Shown piece after piece: positions 42,971 to 49,750 of a stretch of 64,000 bases of DNA (its first letter is position 1; each line of letters opens with the position of its first letter). The DNA is from CAZJLP01 sp964546955 (lineage in GTDB: Bacteria; Verrucomicrobiota; Verrucomicrobiia; Opitutales; Opitutaceae). The DNA lies in the NCBI GenBank assembly GCA_964546955.1, contig CAZJLP010000010.1, positions 55,717-119,716 of the forward strand, read 5' to 3'. Position numbers and translations under genes: made by a program. The notes beneath the pieces are model-generated. The model saw only the letters and a program-made list of their open reading frames with translations, did not search any database and had not been told where the DNA came from.

Positions 42971-44990
42971 GTGAATACCCCTTTGGCCCCACTGTCGCGT
43001 TCCCGCACGTCTTCGCGCCCCGCAGTACTGGGGGCGTGCGCGGTGCTCGTCCTGGCCGCCCTCGCGGCCTATCACAACTGCTTTGTCGTGCCCTTCGTCT
43101 ACGACGACATGCCGGCCATTTTTGGGAATGCGACGATTCACCGACTCCGCGCGATCACGACCGTTCTCTCCCCGCCGGAGGACCTGACCGTCAGCGGAAG
43201 GCCGGTCATCAATCTCTCTCTTGCGATCAACCATTCCTTGGGCGGGACCCACGTCGCGGGATACCACGCCTTCAACCTGATCATCCACGTCTGCGCCAGC
43301 CTTGCCTTGCTCGGTCTCGTGCGCCGGACCGTGGCGGCGGCTCCCGTACTCGAGCGCCATCGCCCTGCCGCCCTGCCCATCGCCTTCGCGGTCGCCGCAC
43401 TCTGGGCGCTGCATCCCCTCCAAACCGAATCGGTGACGTACGTGGTGCAACGAGCCGAGTCGATCGTCGGGCTATTCTATCTCTTGGCGTTGTATTGCTG
43501 GGCTCGCGGTACGGAACCGGGAACTTCGCGCCGCTGGCTCGTTCTCGCGGTGGCCTGCTGCTTTCTCGGGATGGCGAGCAAGGAGGTCATGGTCTCAGCC
43601 CCGCTCATCGTCTTGTTGTACGATCGCACCTTTGTCTCCGGTTCTTTCGCTGCCGCCTGGCGGGCGCGCCGACCGGCCTACCTCGGTCTTGCGACGAGCT
43701 GGCTACTCCTGGCCTACCTCGTTGTAACCACCGGGGGCACACGCGCGGGGACGGCGGGTTTCGGGCAGGGCGTTTCCTCGTGGACGTACCTGCTGACGCA
43801 GGCAAAGGCGATCTGCGTTTACCTCGGCCTTTCCGTTTGGCCGCACTCGCTTGTTTTCGACTACGGCCGAAGCCTCGTGACGTCCTTCGCCGAAGCCGCT
43901 CCTTATGGCATCCTCGTGGTCGCCCTGCTCTGCGGGACCTTCGTCGCCCTGCGGCGGCGGCCCGTTCTGGGTTTTTTCGGCGCATGGTTTTTCGCCATTC
44001 TCGCGCCCACCTCCAGCATCGTGCCCGTCGTCACGGAGCCCATGGCAGAGCACCGCATGTANNNNNNNNNNGTTGATCGTCTCTGCAACCTTTTCATGGG
44101 CCGGCCGGCGCTCGCTGGCCGTATTTGCCGGCGCCGCCCTGCTTTTGGCGGTCCTCACCGCGCAGCGTAATACAACTTACCGCACCGTGCTCTCGCTCTG
44201 GTCGGACACCGTCGCGAAAGCGCCGTCGAACGGTCGCGCGCACTACTACCTTGCCGCGGCGTTATCCGCCGAGCGGCGCGACAGCGAAGCCCTCCACCAT
44301 TTTGGCGAAGCGGTGCGACTAGAACCGCGAGAGGCCAAATTTCACCTGCAATTTGCAAACGCGCTAGCTCGAGCCGGTCGAGCGGAAGCAGCGCTCGTCC
44401 ACTTCGAGGAGTCGCTGCGGCTGGATCCGGATCGCCCGGACGCGCACAATAACCTGGGCGACCACTTGCGGCAAATGGGCCGCGGAGAGGACGCGATCCG
44501 CCATCTGCACGAAGCGTTACGGCTTCAACCGGGCTTCGCGCCCGCGCACAACAACCTTGGCGTGGCCTACGGAGCAGCGGGCAAGCTTCCGGAGGCGATC
44601 GTGCAGTTCGAGGCGGCCCTCCAGGCGAACCCAGACTACGCGCAGGCCCACAACAATCTCGGCTATGCCTTGCGCCAGCTCGATCGCAAGACGGAAGCGG
44701 TCGCTCACTTCCACGCGGCGCTGCGCGTCGATCCGCACTATGCGGAAGCGCACAACAATCTCGCTGCCACCTTGCGAGCCATGGGACGCACAGAGGAGGC
44801 GGTCGCCGCCTATCGACAGGTGCTGCGGCTCGAACCCGGGTACCTGGATGGACGGGTAAGCTTGGGAACTGCGCTGCTCGAACTCGGACGAAAGGACGAA
44901 GCGATCGCCGAATACGAGGCGGTGTTGAAATTCGCGCCAGACCATGTCGTCGCTCGCGAAAAACTGGCGCAGGCGCGAGCGTCTCCCTAG
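42971..44990 (+). CDS. GT-C membrane glycosyltransferase with TPR tail, interrupted by an assembly gap
   Basis: The N-terminal part has many membrane helices and the GT-C acidic motif in CFVVPFVYDDMPAIF, then HPLQTESVTYVVQRAES and the EHRM motif. The C-terminal part has about seven TPR units (DAHNNLGDHLRQMGRGEDAI, APAHNNLGVAYGAAGKLPEAI). The layout matches TMTC-like O-mannosyltransferases and is paralogous to the proteins at 49751 and 61948. Ten N at 44062-44071 break the frame. Comparison with the 49751 protein suggests about 24 nt really belong there, giving about 677 residues. The start is GTG 42971. The sugar acceptor is unknown. Confidence 0.83.
44062..44071. other. assembly gap (10 N)
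   Basis: The placeholder gap lies just after the codons for EHRM. The flanking frames rejoin only if the true length is a multiple of 3; alignment with the paralogue at 49751 suggests 24 nt. Confidence 0.95.
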
Positions 44991-45040
44991 AGGAAGAGGC
45001 CGCGTTCGTGACACAGCCGTCGTTCGCGCAATGGGGTTCG

Positions 45041-45132
45041 AAGGTGGAATCTGCCGTCCCGGCAGGTTCGTCCGGGTGCGACATTGCCAGCAGATCGACG
45101 CCAACAGCCCGCCGGGACGGCGGGCTCCACCT
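45041..45132. repeat. REPIN-like element, copy B (best preserved)
   Basis: AAGGTGGA is followed by the stem AATCTGCC, loop GTCCC, GGCAGGTT. After a spacer comes AGCCCGCC, loop GGGAC, GGCGGGCT (perfect 8-bp stem, 45106-45126), then CCACCT. The two units are inverted relative to each other; total 92 nt. Confidence 0.75.
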
Positions 45133-45214
45133 GCGTCGGCTGGTATCATGAGAAACTCGACGATGCGGAAAGCGCCTCTGGCGCAGACACGTGTCGTTTT
45201 ACCCAAACGCCGCT

Positions 45215-45248
45215 TACGTAGCAGCTTCACGTGAAATTCGGCTACGTA
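45215..45248. promoter_or_regulatory. nested dyad centred on CACGTG
   Basis: TACGTAGC (45215-45222) and GCTACGTA (45241-45248) are inverted copies, and between them lies the perfect 10-nt palindrome TTCACGTGAA (45226-45235). It lies about 205 nt upstream of the secreted-protein gene at 45453 and could be an operator or cruciform. Its role is unproven. Confidence 0.35.
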
Positions 45249-45387
45249 TCCGTAGAGCGCTTACGTCTTGCAAACCGCAAGCGGGCTAGCCGGCGGTAAG
45301 GAGGACCCCTACCCTCAATCACGGGTGGTGCGCGCCCTTCTTAGCACTTGCACCTGTGACTGTCATGGGCAGAAAACTACATCGTCG

Positions 45388-45407
45388 CGGTCTTTTTTTT
45401 GAGACCG
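45388..45407 (+). other. hairpin with poly-T loop
   Basis: CGGTCT (45388-45393) and AGACCG (45402-45407) can pair around an eight-base T-rich loop. It lies 45 nt before the start codon of the gene at 45453 and could shape its 5' leader. Confidence 0.35.
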
Positions 45408-45452
45408 GACTGTTAGAACCCCACGTTAGTCAACCCCTACAAATAGCGTATT

Positions 45453-46022
45453 ATGCAAAAACGTACCGTCAGGTTCCTCGGCGCAGCTGTGTTCGCATTC
45501 GGCCTGGGCCTCTCCGCCCAAGCTCAAGTCGGCAGCGGCTGGACCTCCACCTCTGTTGGATCCAAAACCCAAATCTCCAGCGGCTGCTCCATCAGCGGCA
45601 GCACCTATATCATCGACGGCGGATCGGGCCGTGCCGAGCGTCGCTACGACACGCTGACGTCGGGCTCGCGCCAGTTCCAAGGCACCTTCAAGGTAAACAG
45701 CCTCGGCGGCGATCGGGTCTCTGTTTTCCAGACCTTCTCGGAAACCAATGGCCCGAAGCAGATGGGCGCCATCAAGAAGCCAGGTTCGTTGTATGAAGTA
45801 CATGGCGGCGCCACCCTCGCCTCCTATTCGATCGGCAGCTCGATGCGCATCAACACCACCGCCACCTCCGGCGGCACGGTCGAAGTGTACGTCAACGGCT
45901 CGAAGAAGAACACCACCACGGGCGTGGCACGCGCTTACAACAAGATCGGGTCTTATGCCACCGCCAGCGGCGCGGGTCCCTGCTCCACGACCTGGAGCAG
46001 CATCTCCTTCTGGCGCAAGTAA
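45453..46022 (+). CDS. small secreted jelly-roll protein, copy 1 (PL7-like, catalytic His missing)
   Basis: This 189-residue protein has a signal peptide (FLGAAVFAFGLGLSAQA) and a Ser/Gly/Thr-rich beta body. RAERRYDTL, VFQTF and YNKIGSY lie where PL7/alginate-lyase-2 jelly rolls have RxEL/VR, QIH and YxKxGxY, but the essential His is replaced (QTF). It may therefore bind rather than cleave polysaccharide, or use other residues. Two Cys could form a disulfide. About 18 of 165 mature residues differ from the paralogue at 49005. A strong terminator follows. Relation to PL7 is tentative; secretion is clear. Confidence 0.6.
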   Translation: MQKRTVRFLGAAVFAFGLGLSAQAQVGSGWTSTSVGSKTQISSGCSISGSTYIIDGGSGRAERRYDTLTSGSRQFQGTFKVNSLGGDRVSVFQTFSETNGPKQMGAIKKPGSLYEVHGGATLASYSIGSSMRINTTATSGGTVEVYVNGSKKNTTTGVARAYNKIGSYATASGAGPCSTTWSSISFWRK

Positions 46023-46061
46023 GCCAGACACTTGGTATTCCCATAGCTGAATCAATCAGGT

Positions 46062-46096
46062 CCGGCGCAGCTTTGCTGCGCCGGATTTTTGTTTTA
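46062..46096 (+). terminator. Rho-independent terminator
   Basis: TCCGGCGCAG pairs with CTGCGCCGGA around a short loop and is followed by TTTTTGTTTT. It lies 40 nt after the stop of the secreted-protein gene ending at 46022. A near-identical terminator follows the paralogue at 49599. Confidence 0.9.
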
Positions 46097-46462
46097 GGAA
46101 GGTGCGTAGAAGGCTGAGAGACCGGGGGCGAAATCTTGGCACGGAAACCGCACCGCGAGAAATAAATCGGCAGCCTCCCGAGACCGGGCATTTGTGGTCG
46201 AGCGCGATCTCCGAGCGCGCTTTTGGACGTGTTCCAAGGCGGACGCAGACTCCCCAACGCGCCCGGTCGCGTTCCACCTCGATCCGCTTCTTGCCTGGGC
46301 TCTCAGCTTCCGACGACGAAGATGGATCTATCAACAAGTCTTCGCTGCGCGGCCGCACGCCAATCCCGAAAATCGTCGCCCTTTTCCTTTCAGATCGAAA
46401 TTTGCCCGCCGCGTCTTTACGTTACCCGGAACTTTTTGAGTTCTACCCTGTACCCCACGTTT
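46097..46462. other. intergenic region with REPIN copy C
   Basis: After the terminator, these 366 bp have no supported gene; the frame of the next gene is open here, but its signal peptide begins only at 46463. The REPIN-like element lies at 46194-46279. Confidence 0.5.
46194..46279. repeat. REPIN-like element, copy C
   Basis: Unit 1 has AGCGCG, loop ATCTCCGAG (identical to copy A's loop), CGCGCT. Unit 2 has AACGCG, loop CCCGGT, CGCGTT, then CCACCT. The stems differ from the other copies but remain fully paired; total about 86 nt. Confidence 0.65.
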
Positions 46463-47287
46463 ATGAATCACGCTTTGCGTCTCATTCTGCTTTTACTGCT
46501 GAGTAGCACGATTACCGCCGCCGCGCCTTTACCCGCCAAGGCTCCCGCGGTGGTTTCCGCGCCAGCGACGGATGACGAGATCGGCATTACGGTCACGCTC
46601 GTCACACCCCGCGACATCCTCGTGGAATGGAAGGATACGAAACCCGGCGCCGCGGGCTACATTGTCGAGTGGGGCACAAAACCGGACGATGAATTCGTGC
46701 CCTTGGGGTATTTCACGCCCGACCAGACAAGCTACAAACACCCGGATCTGATGCCGGAGACCCCGTGTTACTATCGGATACGCACGATCAACGGCCCGGC
46801 CTCTCCCGAAGTAGAGATCAGCCTTCCAAAAGAGTTGCCCGAAGCGGAGTTCAAAACGCGTTTCGAAGCGGTGGAGGATTACAGCTGGGCGGGGCCCGAA
46901 ACGGTTCCGGAGAACCCGCCGGTGGAAAAGAAATCGATTCGCGACGCGGCGACCGCCGCCGACGCCGCGCCGACCAACCTGACCCTCACCCTGATGCCTG
47001 TCACCGTAAGCGGCTTTCAAATGAAATGGACGGACCGAGCCAGCGATGAACTGGGATATCTCATAGAAATGAAGCCGGAGGGCCAGCCCCTCTTCAAGGT
47101 CTCGGCGTTGGTTGAGGCAAACGTCAACAAATTCGGCTGGACGCTGGAACCCCCGATTCGGAAAGCCGCGATGCGCGTGCGGCCTTACTATTTTGGAAGG
47201 GCGTCCAAGTTGATTCATCTGACCACCGGTCCCGACACCTCTACGGCGGAAGCGCCGGTCCCGACCGCCCCCAAGTCGGACAAATAA
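46463..47287 (+). CDS. secreted protein with two fibronectin-type-III-like domains
   Basis: This protein of about 274 residues has a signal peptide (LRLILLLLLSSTITAAAP). Two FN3-like domains follow: residues about 38-125 (ILVEWKDTKPGAAGYIVEWG, YYRIRTINGP) and about 175-260 (FQMKWTDRASDELGYLIEM, AAMRVRPYYFG). FN3 domains in secreted bacterial proteins mediate binding or act as spacers. No catalytic domain is present. It starts 25 nt before the end of a pyrimidine-rich leader and is followed 25 nt later by the repeat protein gene at 47313, suggesting co-transcription. Confidence 0.75.
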   Translation: MNHALRLILLLLLSSTITAAAPLPAKAPAVVSAPATDDEIGITVTLVTPRDILVEWKDTKPGAAGYIVEWGTKPDDEFVPLGYFTPDQTSYKHPDLMPETPCYYRIRTINGPASPEVEISLPKELPEAEFKTRFEAVEDYSWAGPETVPENPPVEKKSIRDAATAADAAPTNLTLTLMPVTVSGFQMKWTDRASDELGYLIEMKPEGQPLFKVSALVEANVNKFGWTLEPPIRKAAMRVRPYYFGRASKLIHLTTGPDTSTAEAPVPTAPKSDK

Positions 47288-47312
47288 GCGAAACCGCCAA
47301 CGCTGTTTCACA

Positions 47313-48575
47313 ATGTCGACCGACAAATCCACTCCGAATAAAGCAGGCGCAAAAAAAATCTCCCTCGTCGCGCTGGCGATCGCCGGCGTGCTGATCGGAG
47401 GGATCGGCGCCTGGCGCTATCTGCAATCTTCGAAGAAGGGGCCGACTGCGGCCGAAACGAAACCCGTCGGTTCGCGGCCAGCCTCGTTCGTCGATGCGCC
47501 GGAGAGGGCGGTCGAAGCGCCTCCGCTGACCGGTGCGCAGGAAGATGTGGCCCGCAAGCTCCGGGAAAAACTAAACGGCTCGCTTGAAGATTTTTTGCGG
47601 GCCCTGTCGGAGCTCGCCAAGACCCAGCCGGCCCTGGCCCTCGACCTTGCCCACCAACTGGGCCGCACGGATGACGAAAAAATCGAGTGGGTGAAAAACG
47701 TCATGCAACAGTGGGCGGATGCCGACCCGCAGAAAGCGTGGCAATGGCTGCGCGAACAGCCTTTCAAGAAAACGAACGACATGGGCGGTGGAGATCTGCC
47801 GCAGGTCGTGATGGGAACGATGGCGGCGCGCGATCCCAACATGCTGCTGGCCAATATCGATACTTTGCTCCGTCACGGCAATTTGACGGACGGCGTGTCC
47901 ACACCTGTCGCCGTACATGTGGGAGTGCAGGCGTTGATCGACCACGACAAGACCGACATCGCCAAGAGCGCGGTGGAGAGTTGGGCGCGCGATCCGCGCA
48001 AACTCGAGCTGGGCGAGGCTGCCTATTCAACCGTGGCGATGGCGCTGGCCAAGGACGCTCCCGAACAGACCGCTCAATGGCTGAAATCGCTGCCACAGTC
48101 GGACGATCGCAACGTCGGCTTTTCGTCTCTCGCGGCCGTCTGGGCCGAAAGCAACCCCACCGCCGCTTTGAAATGGGCCGAAACGCTCGGCCCGAACGAG
48201 GCGCGCAACGCGGTCATCGGCCGCACCGTCAGCGATTGGGTCGAGCGCTACCCGAACGAAGTGGCGGGCTGGCTCGGAAACTATCTGGCCCGCGCGCCAG
48301 CCGATGAAAACTCGGACCGCCTGGTTGAAACAGTCCTCAACATCTCCCCCGCGGTGAAAAACAATCCCCAGACGGCGCTCCAGTGGACGGAACTGATTTC
48401 GGATCCCGCCAAACGCGTCGCTTATGAGGGCAACGTGGCTTTGCGTTGGGGACGTCAGGATCCGGGCGCGGCGATCGCGTACGTGCAAAAAAGCGCGACG
48501 CTGCCGCAGGAGCAAAAAATCCAGATCGTGCAGCGTATCCAGAATAAGGATTTTTCCGGTATTTCGGAAGAGTAG
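47313..48575 (+). CDS. membrane-anchored tryptophan-rich helical repeat protein
   Basis: This 420-residue protein has a short basic N-terminus, one membrane helix (LVALAIAGVLIGGIGAWRY) and then about eight helical repeats of 35-40 residues with recurring patterns such as DPQKAWQWLREQP, APEQTAQWLKSLP, NPTAALKWAETLG and YPNEVAGWLGNYL. The repeats resemble those of the protein at 38149. The topology suggests a scaffold outside the inner membrane. It lies between two near-identical secreted protein genes and directly after the FN3 gene. No enzymatic motif is visible. Confidence 0.65.
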   Translation: MSTDKSTPNKAGAKKISLVALAIAGVLIGGIGAWRYLQSSKKGPTAAETKPVGSRPASFVDAPERAVEAPPLTGAQEDVARKLREKLNGSLEDFLRALSELAKTQPALALDLAHQLGRTDDEKIEWVKNVMQQWADADPQKAWQWLREQPFKKTNDMGGGDLPQVVMGTMAARDPNMLLANIDTLLRHGNLTDGVSTPVAVHVGVQALIDHDKTDIAKSAVESWARDPRKLELGEAAYSTVAMALAKDAPEQTAQWLKSLPQSDDRNVGFSSLAAVWAESNPTAALKWAETLGPNEARNAVIGRTVSDWVERYPNEVAGWLGNYLARAPADENSDRLVETVLNISPAVKNNPQTALQWTELISDPAKRVAYEGNVALRWGRQDPGAAIAYVQKSATLPQEQKIQIVQRIQNKDFSGISEE

Positions 48576-49004
48576 CCATCTTCGCCGGTCGGACAAAATT
48601 GCGAGAGGGTTTCCCGTGGGACAGACGGCTGCTCCGGCGGAACGCGCCAGAATCCGTTCGCCTCTCTCGCGGAGCAGTCCGATGAACAGCCCTCGGGCCG
48701 TCGAAGGGAAGCGCGCGTCGTCCCTCTCACCGAAAATCGTCGCTAGTTTGGGAGACGTTGTAGCTCACGAGATCCCGCACAGGTGTCCGCGGACCGCCCC
48801 AATTTGGGGGTGACGAAGCGCGCGAGGTTTGCAAATGGTTATATTAAAGGATTTTAAGCTCTTTTGTTAAGAGGGATCTTCCCTACCCAGTATTAGCAAA
48901 TTATTTGCATTTCACACTCTTCCGGCGATTGTGGTGAGCGTAACGAGTGAATGCCGCTCGTGAACATCCCCCTCGTTAGTCATCCCAACCCAACAAAGAT
49001 AGAT
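48576..49004. other. intergenic region, AT-rich leader and hairpins
   Basis: These 429 bp hold no supported gene. An inverted repeat CTGCTCC...GGAGCAG (48629-48635 and 48671-48677), with inner pairing of GGCGGAACG to CGTTCGCC, lies near the start. The block 48832-48935 is strongly AT-rich (GGTTATATTAAAGG, then TTTTGTTAAGAG) and is the likely promoter region for the gene at 49005. Confidence 0.45.
48629..48677. repeat. inverted repeat, two-step stem
   Basis: CTGCTCC pairs with GGAGCAG, and inside it GGCG(G)AACG pairs with CGTTCGCC. It lies 54 nt after the repeat-protein gene. No T-run follows, so it is not a classic terminator. Confidence 0.45.
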
Positions 49005-49574
49005 ATGCAAAAACGTACCGTCAGTTTGTTTTGTTACTCGTTCCTCGCTCTCGCCCTCGGCACGGCCGCTCATGCCCAAGTCGGCAGCGGTTGGACGTCA
49101 ACGTCCGTCGGATCGAAGACCCAAATCTCCAGCGGTTGCTCCGTGAGCGGCAGCACCTACATCATTGACGGCGGCTCCGGCCGCGCCGAGCGTCGTTACG
49201 ACACGCTCACGTCGGGATCCCGGCAGTTCCAAGGCACCTTCAAGGTGAACAGCCTCGGCGGCGATCGCGTCTCCGTTTTCCAGACTTTCTCTGAGAGCAA
49301 CGGCCCTTTCCAGATGGGAGCAGTGAAGAAGCCGGGGACCCTCTATGAGGTAGAAGGCGGCGCCACGCTGTCATCGTACTCGATCGGCAGCACGATGCGC
49401 ATCAACACCACCGCCACCTCCGGCGGCACGGTCGAGGTGTACGTCAATGGATCGAAGAAGGAAACCAAGACGGGCGGAGCCCAGCCCTACAACAAGCTTG
49501 GTTCTTACGCTACCGCCAGCGGCGCTGGCCCATGCTCCACCAGCTGGACGAGCATCTCGTTCTGGAAGAAGTAA
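49005..49574 (+). CDS. small secreted jelly-roll protein, copy 2 (PL7-like, catalytic His missing)
   Basis: This 189-residue protein is the close paralogue of the one at 45453. The first 20 nt of the two genes are identical (MQKRTV), the signal peptides differ (SFLALALGTAAHA here), and the mature parts are nearly the same. It has RAERRYDTL, VFQTF and YNKLGSY and two conserved Cys. Variable positions cluster near residues 148-158 (KETKTGGAQPY versus KNTTTGVARAY), a possible ligand loop. ATG 49005 is chosen because it matches the paralogue; an upstream in-frame start at 48951 lacks support. Confidence 0.6.
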   Translation: MQKRTVSLFCYSFLALALGTAAHAQVGSGWTSTSVGSKTQISSGCSVSGSTYIIDGGSGRAERRYDTLTSGSRQFQGTFKVNSLGGDRVSVFQTFSESNGPFQMGAVKKPGTLYEVEGGATLSSYSIGSTMRINTTATSGGTVEVYVNGSKKETKTGGAQPYNKLGSYATASGAGPCSTSWTSISFWKK

Positions 49575-49598
49575 ATTCTTTTCGAATCAAACAATTCG

Positions 49599-49629
49599 TC
49601 CGGCGCAACCTCGTTGCGCCGGATTTTTT
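49599..49629 (+). terminator. Rho-independent terminator
   Basis: TCCGGCGCAAC pairs perfectly with GTTGCGCCGGA around CTC and is followed by six T. It lies 24 nt after the stop at 49574 and resembles the terminator at 46062, with compensating changes at the stem top. Confidence 0.92.
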
Positions 49630-49750
49630 GTGTCCGGGCGGCTGATGGTTCATTGTTACTTTACCGTGCAGCCTTGCCGCAGGGCGATTGACGCGTTCTT
49701 GCGCAGCGCGACAATGACATCGCTCGCAACCCCTACCCGCCTTACGTCGC

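Larger units (their letters stand above)
44991..45452. other. intergenic region with REPIN, dyad and U-loop hairpin
   Basis: These 462 bp contain no supported gene. They hold the REPIN-like element at 45041-45132, a nested dyad at 45215-45248, a hairpin with a poly-T loop at 45388-45407 and the leader motif CAACCCCTAC at 45431-45440. Confidence 0.5.

Noticed and set aside
44280..44990. Tandem DNA repeats in the TPR regions
   Set aside because: The recurring codons for HNNLG come from TPR protein repeats; the DNA between them has diverged and is not a tandem repeat array.
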